DNA of 7,218 nt from an uncultured Phaeodactylibacter sp. Lineage in GTDB: Bacteria; Bacteroidota; Bacteroidia; Chitinophagales; Saprospiraceae. How positions within the stretch are numbered: position 1 is the first letter of the stretch; each line of letters starts with the position of its first letter. The notes beneath the pieces are model-generated. The model saw only the letters and a program-made list of their open reading frames with translations, did no database searches and had not been told where the DNA came from. Of the stretch, positions 1 to 6,557 are shown in pieces. Both the position numbers and the translations under genes were made by a program. Location: positions 1 through 7,218 of the forward strand of contig CAJXXJ010000183.1 of NCBI GenBank assembly GCA_913062745.1. The letters are read 5' to 3'.

Positions 1-2
1 TT

Positions 3-977
3 GATGGAAAGGCTGATTTTGTGGAGGACATCCTCTTCCGGCGCGTACAGTATAAAAAGCACCTTTTTGATTTCCGCCACAGCGGCATCAACAGCCAGTT
101 GTTTTGGGACCTTTATTACTTCCGGCACTATTATATAGCGCAACAATCGGCCAACACCCCTTTGCCGCCTTCCTGGTTTGAGGAGATGCTTGCGCAGAAG
201 CGGGAAATGAAAATACTGACCGTCAAGATTATGGCAGCAGCCGTCCACGCTGACTGGGAAATTGCCCGGCAGGAGCACTTTCTGAGCCGTCAGTTCCGGC
301 GCTCTTCCGGATGGCTGCGGAAAGAAGACCAGGCTATGCTGCGCAACCTGTTCCGGATTGGCGTAGCGGTAGAAGATATCCAAATCCCTCCCGGGCTGAG
401 CTGGCTGGGCCGGCGCTACCTGATGGATATCGCGCTGCTTTCCGTGTACGCCGATGCAGATATTGACCTGCAGGAAGACAGCATGCTGCGCGCGCTGGCC
501 TTCCGCCTCAAGATTACCGACGATGAGCTGCTGAGCGGCAAGGCCAGCCTCGGGGCTTTTTTGTACCAGTTTGGTCCGGGCCTTCACTTCTATCAGGCCA
601 GAAAGGCCGGGCTGGTCCTTATCGGGCAGGCCATTTACGAAAATGTGGCTAAACTGAGCAAAGCTGCCCGCATGGAAGCGGTAGAGACCAGAGAAATGGC
701 ACGCACCTTCGGCACCTTGTTCCGCAACCGGCTGGGCCCCGGGCTGAAAGAGGAGCAGCTGCCCAGTGAAGCGGAAATACAAGCGGCTTTCCACCAATTG
801 AAAGACCTGCCGCGCTTTCTGCCTTTCTTCAGCTTTATCTTCATGCCTGTTCCCGGTATCACAGAGCTGTACATCCTCTTTGCGCTCAGCCTGGAAAAGC
901 TCAGTGCCGGGCAGGTTTCCCTACTGCCCAGCCAATTGCGCAAAGCAGTGGGGGCAGCGGAGGAGGAAGAAGAATAA
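3..977 (+). CDS. LETM1-related protein with TerB-like middle region, 5' end missing
   Basis: The reading frame is open from the first complete codon to TAA at 975-977, so the gene very likely begins outside the window. A GTG at 21 is in frame but has no ribosome site and interrupts an open frame. About 324 codons are visible. Numbered from that GTG, residues 134-175 (LMDIALLSVYADADIDLQED) are an acidic helical stretch resembling TerB. Residues about 265-310, with LPRFLPFFSFIFMPVPG followed by LSLLPSQ-like sequence, resemble the LETM1 signature of a hydrophobic segment, Pro-Gly turn and LPS motif. Bacteroidota carry such proteins under the name LETM1-related biofilm-associated protein, usually about 400 residues. 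Membrane association is inferred from the hydrophobic C-terminal segment. The protein ends in a run of five Glu. The biochemical function is unknown, and the family call rests on motif recall. Confidence 0.65.
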   Translation, partial: DGKADFVEDILFRRVQYKKHLFDFRHSGINSQLFWDLYYFRHYYIAQQSANTPLPPSWFEEMLAQKREMKILTVKIMAAAVHADWEIARQEHFLSRQFRRSSGWLRKEDQAMLRNLFRIGVAVEDIQIPPGLSWLGRRYLMDIALLSVYADADIDLQEDSMLRALAFRLKITDDELLSGKASLGAFLYQFGPGLHFYQARKAGLVLIGQAIYENVAKLSKAARMEAVETREMARTFGTLFRNRLGPGLKEEQLPSEAEIQAAFHQLKDLPRFLPFFSFIFMPVPGITELYILFALSLEKLSAGQVSLLPSQLRKAVGAAEEEEE

Positions 978-990
978 ACTGCCTAAATAA

Positions 991-1021
991 TTGGGTGGCA
1001 TTTAATTATTGCTTACCTTTG
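991..1021 (+). promoter_or_regulatory. Promoter-like site with no adjacent gene
   Basis: TTG at 991-993 is followed after 20 bases by TACCTTTG at 1014-1021. This fits the Bacteroidota pattern of a TTTG/TTG element near -33 and TAnnTTTG near -7. It lies just after the LETM1-like gene and about 230 bases before the DUF5606 start, which has its own closer -7 box. It could give a long leader to DUF5606, drive a short RNA, or be a chance match. Confidence 0.35.
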
Positions 1022-1213
1022 ATGTCATACACAAATATGCCTGCAATACCCCTTTCCCCTGCATAAAGCCAAATACTTTTATACGCCTGTTTTAAGGCTG
1101 ATGCCTGTGGCAGCAAGCCCCCTTTTCAGCCCCCTCTACCCCCTTTAGTGTCTCTTTTTTCGCAACGGATAATAATGGCAGCCTGCGTGCTGTACTTCTC
1201 TCCGTTTTGTTCT

Positions 1214-1243
1214 TAACTTTGCCCCCTTCATTGACAAAAGGAG
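1214..1243 (+). promoter_or_regulatory. -7 box and ribosome binding site of the DUF5606 gene
   Basis: TAACTTTG at 1214-1221 exactly matches the Bacteroidota -7 consensus TAnnTTTG. No convincing -33 TTTG is seen 19-20 bases upstream (the bases there read TGTA). An AGGAG at 1239-1243 sits seven bases before ATG 1251. It is the only clear Shine-Dalgarno sequence in the window and fixes that start. Confidence 0.6.
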
Positions 1244-1250
1244 ACCTTAC

Positions 1251-1670
1251 ATGAAACTTGACAACTTGATCGCAGTAAGTGGCTTGCCGGGCTTGTACAG
1301 CATGGCAGCTAACCGCAGCAACGGCCTGATCATTGAGGATATCAAGACGGGCAAACGGCGCTTCGCTTCTTCCCGAAAGCACCAGTTTACTCCGCTCGAG
1401 TCTATCGCCATCTATACGGATGACGGCGACTCCACAGAGCTGAAAAACGTCTTTCGCAATATGAAGCAGCAGCTGCAGGACAACCCGCCGCCCGCTACTT
1501 CTGCCGGAGCTGATGCGCTCCGTGAATACTTTGCTGATGTACTGCCAAATTATGACCCGGACCGGGTCTTTACCGGTGACATCAAGAAGGTGGTGAAATG
1601 GTTTACTTACCTGCAAGAGAGCGGTCTGCTTGAAGAGGAAGCGGACGATAGCAGTGAGGAAGAGGAATAA
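1251..1670 (+). CDS. DUF5606 domain protein
   Basis: This 139-residue protein opens with MKLDNLIAVSGLPGLYSM and has the later stretches LESIAIYTDDGD (49-60), ALREYFADVLPNYD (89-102) and RVFTGDIKKVVKWF (105-118). These match the layout I know for DUF5606, a family found almost only in Bacteroidota and without an assigned role. It is small, lacks a signal peptide or membrane segment, and should be cytosolic. The C-terminus from residue 128 is strongly acidic, with runs of Glu and Asp. The ATG at 1251 is supported by AGGAG seven bases upstream and a TAACTTTG -7 box. It is probably transcribed alone: the next gene starts 178 bases downstream. Confidence 0.9.
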   Translation: MKLDNLIAVSGLPGLYSMAANRSNGLIIEDIKTGKRRFASSRKHQFTPLESIAIYTDDGDSTELKNVFRNMKQQLQDNPPPATSAGADALREYFADVLPNYDPDRVFTGDIKKVVKWFTYLQESGLLEEEADDSSEEEE

Positions 1671-1671
1671 T

Positions 1672-1694
1672 CCGGGATTTTAGGAATATTCCGG
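1672..1694 (+). terminator. Weak hairpin after the DUF5606 gene
   Basis: CCGGGAT (1672-1678) can pair with ATTCCGG (1688-1694), including one G-U pair, around a nine-base loop. The loop and right arm hold the perfect palindrome GGAATATTCC (1683-1692). It begins two bases after the stop codon, but no T run follows, so intrinsic termination is doubtful. It might stabilise the 3' end or be chance. Confidence 0.2.
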
Positions 1695-1731
1695 CAGGGC
1701 AGGCAACAAATCAACACATCCACCGTAAACC

Positions 1732-1748
1732 TTTGCATAAACTGCAAA
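1732..1748. repeat. Short inverted repeat upstream of the M3 peptidase gene
   Basis: TTTGCA (1732-1737) and TGCAAA (1743-1748) are perfect inverted copies separated by TAAAC. They lie about 100 bases before the peptidase start. The spacing would suit an operator or a small hairpin. No exact TAnnTTTG box was found in this 178-base spacer; the nearest is a degenerate CATCTTTC at 1815-1822, 26 bases before the ATG. Confidence 0.25.
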
Positions 1749-1848
1749 ATTCGGGCCCATACGACCGGGCTTCGTTTTATAAATTATAATCCCCGTTTGT
1801 GCCTCGCCCCCTTCCATCTTTCGACCTACGGGGCTGCAACACTAAATC

Positions 1849-3597
1849 ATGAATCTCATGACCAAAACGGCTACCGTTCTGCAAGAACACGACCGGGCCT
1901 TTGTGCCTAAAGAATTTAAAGTAACGACCTGGGCCAGACTTAAGCCTTACTACAATGAACTCCTTCAGCGTCCGATCGAATCTCTGACTGAACTCAAGCA
2001 GTGGATCAAAGACAAAAGCGAGCTGGATGCCGTAGTAAGCGAGGCCTTTTCCTGGCGGTATATCAAAATTACGATTGACAGTGCAGACGAGAAGGCAGAA
2101 GCCCTTTATCAGTACGCCGTTCAGCAGCTCGCTCCTAAAATCACTTCCTTCGAACACAAGCTTAACGAAAAACTCGTAGCCTGCCCCTTTACCCGGGAGC
2201 TGGAGCCTGAGCATTACCATATCCATTTGCGCAATGTGCGCAATGCCGTTGACCTTTTCAGTGAAGACAGCATCCCGCTGGCCACTGATATTCAAATGAA
2301 GTCAAAGGAGTATGTGAAAATCTTCTCCGAGATGACTATAGGCGTCAACGGCAAACAGATGACGCTGCAGAAGGCAAGCTCCCTGCTGGAAGAACCCTCA
2401 CGGGAGTACCGGGAGACCGTTTACCACAAAATACACGAACGCCTGCAGCAGGAGACGGATGCCCTGGAGGACCTGTTTGACGAGCTGCTGCGCATGCGAC
2501 ACCGCATCGCCTGCAATTCCGGCTTCGACAATTTCCGGGATTTTAAATTTCAGGCGCTTGGCCGCTTTGACTACGAAGTGAAAGACTGCGAAGACTTCCA
2601 CCAGTCTATCAAAACAGAAATTATCCCCATCATCGATGAGGCCAACCGTTTCCGGAAGGACAAGCTGCAACTGGATCAGCTCCGGCCCTGGGATTTGTTT
2701 GTAGACCCGACGAGCGACCGGCCGCTGCGGCCCTTTGAAACTACCGACGAGCTGGTGGAGAAGACGATCGTCTGCCTGGACAAACTGCATCCGCGTTTTG
2801 GGGAAACCCTCCGCCTGATGCGGGAATTGGGGCACCTCGACCTGGAGTCCCGCCCCGGCAAACGGCCGGGTGGCTACAACATGCCGCTGCACCTGACCGG
2901 CGTGCCTTTCATTTTCATGAATGCAACTACCAGCCTGAGCGATATGCGTACGCTGATGCACGAGGCTGGCCACGCTATCCATAGCCATCTGACCAGCCAT
3001 TACAAACTCAAAACCTCCAAACGGGTACCCTCAGAAGTGGCCGAACTGGCCGCAATGACCATGGAGCTGCTCACGATGGAATACTGGGACATTTTCTTCC
3101 CGGATGAAGAAGAACTGCGCCGGGCCCGTATTGCGCAGCTGGAGTACGTCCTCAAGGTGCTGCCCTGGATTGCAACCATTGACAAGTTTCAGCACTGGCT
3201 GTATACCAACCCTGAGCACAGCCGGGAGGCGCGTAAAAAAGCATGGCTGGACACGATGCGCTATTTCAATTCAAGCGTGGTAGACCACTCTGAACTGGAG
3301 CGCTATCAGGAACACCTCTGGCATAAACAACTGCACATTTTTGAAGTTCCGTTTTACTACATCGAATACGGTATGGCTCAGTTAGGTGCCATCGCAATCT
3401 GGAAGCAATTCCGCGAAAGCCCGGAACGGGCAGTTTCTAACTATCTCGGTGCCCTCAAGCTGGGCTACACCCGCAACATCCGCGAAATTTACCGGGCTGC
3501 AGGCATTGAATTCAACTTTAGCCGGGAATACGTCAGTGAGCTGGGCGACTTTGTACGGGCCGAGCTGCAACGCCTGCTGGATGAGATGAAGCAGTAA
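1849..3597 (+). CDS. M3 family zinc oligoendopeptidase (oligoendopeptidase F-like)
   Basis: This 582-residue metallopeptidase should cleave short peptides in the cytosol. The zinc site HEAGHAIH is at residues 371-378: His371 and His375 bind zinc and Glu372 is catalytic. The third ligand is most likely Glu399, in the conserved stretch PSEVAELAAMTMELL. A C-terminal motif FYYIEYGMAQLGA (502-514) supplies the tyrosines expected for substrate binding. The length is usual for the family, and the arrangement matches the M3 branch that is related to PepF but distinct from it (TIGR02289-like). There is no signal peptide. ATG 1849 is taken as start; ATG 1858, three codons on, is equally possible because neither has a Shine-Dalgarno sequence. 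It stands alone, preceded by a 178-base spacer and followed by a strong terminator. No key residue is missing. Confidence 0.93.
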   Translation: MNLMTKTATVLQEHDRAFVPKEFKVTTWARLKPYYNELLQRPIESLTELKQWIKDKSELDAVVSEAFSWRYIKITIDSADEKAEALYQYAVQQLAPKITSFEHKLNEKLVACPFTRELEPEHYHIHLRNVRNAVDLFSEDSIPLATDIQMKSKEYVKIFSEMTIGVNGKQMTLQKASSLLEEPSREYRETVYHKIHERLQQETDALEDLFDELLRMRHRIACNSGFDNFRDFKFQALGRFDYEVKDCEDFHQSIKTEIIPIIDEANRFRKDKLQLDQLRPWDLFVDPTSDRPLRPFETTDELVEKTIVCLDKLHPRFGETLRLMRELGHLDLESRPGKRPGGYNMPLHLTGVPFIFMNATTSLSDMRTLMHEAGHAIHSHLTSHYKLKTSKRVPSEVAELAAMTMELLTMEYWDIFFPDEEELRRARIAQLEYVLKVLPWIATIDKFQHWLYTNPEHSREARKKAWLDTMRYFNSSVVDHSELERYQEHLWHKQLHIFEVPFYYIEYGMAQLGAIAIWKQFRESPERAVSNYLGALKLGYTRNIREIYRAAGIEFNFSREYVSELGDFVRAELQRLLDEMKQ

Positions 3598-3613
3598 CTG
3601 CTGCCACGGCATG

Positions 3614-3672
3614 CGAAAACAACAAACAAACGGGCTCACTTCCTGCAGGAGGTGAGCCCGTCTGTTGTTTCG
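3614..3672. terminator. Bidirectional intrinsic terminator
   Basis: A 32-base inverted repeat at 3630-3661 is complementary at every position except one G-T pair, centred on TGCA. An outer extension pairs an A-rich left flank (from CG at 3614) with a T-rich right flank (to CG at 3672), the left side having four extra bases. Read from either strand, a strong GC stem is followed by a T-rich tail. It sits between the peptidase stop (3597) and the stop of the facing gene (3689), so it should end both transcripts. Confidence 0.85.
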
Positions 3673-3688
3673 TCATAGCGCCCCTTAT

Positions 3689-4468
3689 TTATTGCTCCAC
3701 GCTGAGGCGGGAAAGCGCTTCCCGTTCTCCCAACGCCTCGAAGGGGTATACTTCCAGCCCGATATCGCTCAGCGCTGTTCCGCCTTTGATATTCGTCAGG
3801 CTGGTGGTCATGATGCCTAGATCGTGGGTGGCAGCTATTTTAGCGCCGGTAGGCAGGGTGATCCAGTCTTCCCAGCTCGCTTTGAGCCCGCCTATGGGCA
3901 CAATAGATACCCACATGCGATAGTAAGCCGGCAGCCCATCATCGCCGAGTACCCACAGGTAGGCGTCGCCGGGGGTCACCCCGCCGGATTCGTAGATGAC
4001 CAGCAGCCCCTCCCCGCCTTCTTCTAACTGCACAATCCTGCGCCTGGTGCCGGGGTCAAATACTTTAGCCGGAGCGTTCAGCCAGAAGGCGTCGTTGCAG
4101 AAATAGCCCCAGGCTGTCTGAATCGCTTCTTCCGCAGCTTCGCCTTTCAGTTGCTGCTGATTGCGCCAGGCCTTGCCGGAAACATCTGCGGTGCGCAGCA
4201 GCACTTCCGTACTTTCCCACTTTACCTGCACCAGCCCTTTTGCCTTGTCCCAAACATAATGGTGCCCGCCGGGAAAGGTCCACCGCAGGTACCGGGTCTG
4301 CTCCCAGGCGTTGTGATTGATAGCCTGCAGCATCTGTTCGGCCATCGCATCCGCCCGCGGGCTCTGTACGCCTTCGGGCCGCGGCTCGTTTACAATGAGG
4401 CCGGCCACTACGCTGATGCCGATGAGCGCCAGCAGGACAATTCCGATAATGATCAACACTTTGCGCAT
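3689..4468 (-). CDS. Membrane-anchored protein of unknown function
   Basis: I cannot name the family. The 259-residue product starts MRKVLIIIGIVLLALIGISV, one hydrophobic segment at about 4-26 with Arg/Lys before it, followed by NEPRPEG. This suits a signal anchor with the rest in the periplasm; there is no lipobox Cys. The soluble part is rich in aromatic residues and Gly: TRYLRWTFPGGHHYVWDKAK (58-77), GYFCNDAFWLNAP (121-133), SGGVTPGDAYLWVL (161-174) and SWEDWITLPTGAKIA (198-212). Alternating strands and repeated Trp hint at a beta-rich, LolA/LolB-like or DUF6503-like fold, but this is only an impression. The translation is clean with no frameshift. The start at 4468 is favoured because it places the hydrophobic segment at the N-terminus. 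The gene is divergent from the glycosyltransferase, with 149 bases between; no good -7 box was seen on its strand. Confidence 0.8.
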   Translation of the reverse strand: MRKVLIIIGIVLLALIGISVVAGLIVNEPRPEGVQSPRADAMAEQMLQAINHNAWEQTRYLRWTFPGGHHYVWDKAKGLVQVKWESTEVLLRTADVSGKAWRNQQQLKGEAAEEAIQTAWGYFCNDAFWLNAPAKVFDPGTRRRIVQLEEGGEGLLVIYESGGVTPGDAYLWVLGDDGLPAYYRMWVSIVPIGGLKASWEDWITLPTGAKIAATHDLGIMTTSLTNIKGGTALSDIGLEVYPFEALGEREALSRLSVEQ

Positions 4469-4590
4469 GATATGGTCTGTTTTGTATCTCCCGGGTTTGC
4501 ATGATGTTCCACTACTAAAGAACTGAAGCCGGGAAAAGTTCGTGAGGAGCAGCCGGGGGAGCTAAAGGGTGGTTCGCTGCTTATTTTTTC

Positions 4591-4598
4591 TATCTTTG
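4591..4598 (+). promoter_or_regulatory. -7 box of the glycosyltransferase unit
   Basis: TATCTTTG followed by CG is an exact Bacteroidota -7 box 19 bases before the ATG at 4618, giving an expected leader of about 12-15 bases. The -33 region is poor: GGTG lies where TTTG is expected. No Shine-Dalgarno sequence is present in the A-rich leader. Confidence 0.7.
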
Positions 4599-4617
4599 CG
4601 CCCACAATTACAACAGC

Positions 4618-5367
4618 ATGTACAAAGGCAAAAAAGTAGTGGTTGTGCTCCCCGCTTATAATGCGGCGCTTACCCTGGAAAAAACCTATGCGGAGATTCC
4701 TTTTGACCTGGTAGATGAGGTCATTCTCTGCGATGATGCGAGCCGGGACAACACTTCGGCACTGGCAAAGGAAATTGGCATTGAGCATATCATCGTCCAC
4801 GAGGATAATAAAGGCTACGGCGGCAATCAAAAGTCCCTCTATAACAAAGCGCTGGAACTGGGTGGTGACATCGTCATCATGCTGCACCCGGACTATCAGT
4901 ACACCCCGAAGCTGATCCCCGCTATGGTGAACATCATCGGCGACGAGCTGTACCCCGTAGTGCTGGGGTCCCGCATACTCGGCAAAGGGGCGCTGCAGGG
5001 AGGCATGCCTGTATACAAGTACATTGCCAACCGCGCCCTCACGCTTACGCAAAACCTGCTGATCAACTACAAGCTGTCAGAGTACCACACCGGCTACCGC
5101 GCGTTTAGCCGGGACGTGCTGGAGCGCATAAATTTCAATGCCAACTCGGATGATTTTGTCTTTGACAATGAGATGCTTTCGCAAATCATCTACGCCGGCT
5201 TCCACATCGCGGAAGTAACCTGCCCGACCAAATACTTCGAGGAAGCCTCTTCCATCAACCTGGCCCGCAGCACCAAATACGGGCTGGGTGTACTGCGCGT
5301 ATCGTTTTCACATTTCCTGCAGCGCCTGGGCCTGGCTCGTTTTGAAATGTATCAATCCCCAAAGTAA
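4618..5367 (+). CDS. Family 2 glycosyltransferase
   Basis: The 249-residue protein has the GT-A fold hallmarks: VVVLPAYNA (8-16) for the first strand, the nucleotide-binding acidic pair at 39-40 in LCDDASRDNT, and DNKGYGGNQK (63-72). HPDYQYTP (90-97) occupies the position of the metal-binding DxD motif. GSR (117-119) and HTGYRAFSR (157-165) follow. This arrangement resembles the dolichyl/polyprenyl-phosphate sugar transferase branch of GT2, which uses nucleotide sugars to build envelope glycans. There are no membrane helices, so it would be cytosolic or peripheral. Donor and acceptor cannot be told from the sequence. A TATCTTTG promoter box lies just upstream, and the next gene starts 15 bases after the stop in the same frame, so the two are probably co-transcribed. 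Confidence 0.93.
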   Translation: MYKGKKVVVVLPAYNAALTLEKTYAEIPFDLVDEVILCDDASRDNTSALAKEIGIEHIIVHEDNKGYGGNQKSLYNKALELGGDIVIMLHPDYQYTPKLIPAMVNIIGDELYPVVLGSRILGKGALQGGMPVYKYIANRALTLTQNLLINYKLSEYHTGYRAFSRDVLERINFNANSDDFVFDNEMLSQIIYAGFHIAEVTCPTKYFEEASSINLARSTKYGLGVLRVSFSHFLQRLGLARFEMYQSPK

Positions 5368-5382
5368 AAACCGAAGACTGCT

Positions 5383-6150
5383 GTGCAGAAAGATTTGAAG
5401 ACCTACCTGGAAGAACTGGTGCAGCAGTACAACCGCCCCCTTTTCATTGAGGAGGACCCGATCTCCATCCCGCATCAGTTTTCCCGGCTGCAGGATATTG
5501 AGATTATGGGTTTTTGGTCCTCCATGCTCGCCTGGGGGCAGCGCAAAACAATCATCAATAAATCACAGGAACTCATTGACTTGATGGACGGTGCTCCTTA
5601 CGCCTTTATCACGCAGCACGAGGAAAAAGACCGGGAGCGTTTTCTCGGTTTTAAGCACCGTACTTTTCAGCCGGTAGACACCTTGTACTTTTTGGAATTT
5701 TTCCAACAATACTACCGTCAGCACGACTCCCTGCAGCAGGCCTTCAGCCGCCACCTGAGCCCGGATGCTCCGCACATCGGCCCGGCGCTGCGCGGTTTTC
5801 ACGAAGACTTTTTCAGCCTGCCTTTCGCGCCGCAGCGTACCCGGAAACACGTTGCCACGCCGGCGCGGAAGTCGACTTGCAAACGGCTCAATATGTTTTT
5901 GCGGTGGATGGTCCGCCGGGACGGGCGGGGCGTGGATTTCGGCTTGTGGGAGGATATCCGGCCGGCTCAGTTGCTGATGCCACTCGATGTCCATGTAGAG
6001 CGGGTAGCGCGGCGGCTTGGTTTGCTTACCCGCAAGCAAGCCGACTGGCAGGCGGTGCTGGAGCTGACCGAATCTTTGCGCCGCTTTGACGCTGAAGACC
6101 CGGTCAGGTATGATTTTGCGCTTTTTGGGATGGGGGTGCTGGAGCGCTGA
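5383..6150 (+). CDS. TIGR02757 family (DUF2400) protein, possibly HhH-GPD glycosylase-like
   Basis: The 255-residue protein has the family's conserved blocks: YNRPLFIEEDPISIPHQF (16-33), DIEIMGFWSSMLAWGQRK (38-55), CKRLNMFLRWMVR (166-178), GVDFGLW (183-189), PLDVHVERVARRLGLL (200-215) and DPVRYDFALFGMGV (239-252). Length and order are usual for TIGR02757. The PLDVHVxRVxxRLG block resembles the VDTHxxRVxxR segment of endonuclease III and MutY, which carries their catalytic Asp; here that would be Asp202. The iron-sulphur Cys cluster of endonuclease III is absent. A DNA-repair role is inference; the family has no established activity that I know of. GTG 5383 is chosen as start because the frame is closed five codons upstream by the stop of the preceding gene, no ATG is available, and family members begin at about this distance before YNRP. 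The 3' end nearly abuts a facing gene. Confidence 0.88.
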   Translation: MQKDLKTYLEELVQQYNRPLFIEEDPISIPHQFSRLQDIEIMGFWSSMLAWGQRKTIINKSQELIDLMDGAPYAFITQHEEKDRERFLGFKHRTFQPVDTLYFLEFFQQYYRQHDSLQQAFSRHLSPDAPHIGPALRGFHEDFFSLPFAPQRTRKHVATPARKSTCKRLNMFLRWMVRRDGRGVDFGLWEDIRPAQLLMPLDVHVERVARRLGLLTRKQADWQAVLELTESLRRFDAEDPVRYDFALFGMGVLER

Positions 6151-6152
6151 CT

Positions 6153-6536
6153 TTATTCTTCGTCAAAGCGGAGCTCCTGTATCAGCTCCTGCCCTCCGGA
6201 GTTTTTAAGATAAATGTACACGCGGTAGGTTTTCCCACCGGCCACGAGGTTACCGATGCAGTAGCGGGAGTTGTTGTTGGAGCTCGTCCCTTTGTGCACC
6301 GTGCTGAAAGAAGAAGGCCGGTTGGCGGAAAAAAAGCGCTTCAGAACGGCGGCCGCCTGGTCTTTGGCATACACATCGCTCTCATCGAGAATCGAAACTT
6401 CTACGCGCTGGTCAAAGTACCGGCTGAGAGATGCAGCATCCCCCTGGCTCAGTGCCCGGGTGATCGCATCAAGCTCCACCTGCCCAAAACTTACTGACAG
6501 CGGAAACAGAATAGCAACGAATAATACGCTTTTCAT
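6153..6536 (-). CDS. Exported DUF4783 protein
   Basis: The 127-residue product begins MKSVLFVAILFPLSVSFGQ, a short signal peptide probably cut near residue 18; there is no lipobox Cys, so it should be a soluble periplasmic or secreted protein. The mature part fits DUF4783, a small NTF2-like family of Bacteroidota: ALSQGDAASLSRYFDQRVEV (28-47), a YAKDQAAAVLKRFF helix (56-69), and then HKGTSSNNNSRYCIGNL (81-97), YRVYIYLK (104-111) and IQELRF (119-124). No enzymatic role is known. A start at 6581 would be in frame, but it adds 15 residues in front of the signal peptide and overlaps the upstream hairpin, so 6536 is preferred. There is no Shine-Dalgarno sequence, only an A-rich leader. Its stop is two bases from the stop of the facing DUF2400 gene. 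Confidence 0.88.
   Translation of the reverse strand: MKSVLFVAILFPLSVSFGQVELDAITRALSQGDAASLSRYFDQRVEVSILDESDVYAKDQAAAVLKRFFSANRPSSFSTVHKGTSSNNNSRYCIGNLVAGGKTYRVYIYLKNSGGQELIQELRFDEE
6184..6206 (+). terminator. Possible terminator for the glycosyltransferase-DUF2400 unit
   Basis: AGCTCC (6184-6189) pairs with GGAGTT (6198-6203), with one G-U pair, around an eight-base loop, and TTT continues to 6206. It lies 34 bases after the DUF2400 stop and inside the antisense of the DUF4783 coding sequence. The stem is short, so this is tentative. Confidence 0.3.
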
Positions 6537-6557
6537 AATTGTTATTTTTTGGTGACC

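Noticed and set aside
21..23. GTG as the true start of the LETM1-like gene
   Set aside because: The frame stays open to the window edge, there is no ribosome site, and family members are longer than the 318 residues it would give.
1022..1066. 14-residue open frame starting directly after the TACCTTTG box
   Set aside because: It is too short, has no ribosome site, and any start codon there could be chance.
1118..1143. G-quadruplex on the minus strand
   Set aside because: Only three G5 runs are close together; the fourth nearby run is just GG, so the canonical four-run pattern is not met.
1092..1616. 174-codon minus-strand frame over the DUF5606 gene
   Set aside because: The plus-strand DUF5606 gene has a promoter, ribosome site and family match; the antisense product has no recognisable features.
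1753..1776. Hairpin between GCCC and GGGC before TTCGTTTT as a terminator
   Set aside because: The stem is only four base pairs with an eight-base loop, too weak to call.
2398..3000. 200-codon open frame on the minus strand within the M3 peptidase
   Set aside because: It is antisense to the zinc-site coding region of a clear peptidase and its product resembles no family; open antisense frames are common in GC-rich genes.
4453..5052. 199-codon minus-strand frame over the glycosyltransferase
   Set aside because: It overlaps well-supported GT2 motifs and the -7 box of that gene; it is a shadow frame.
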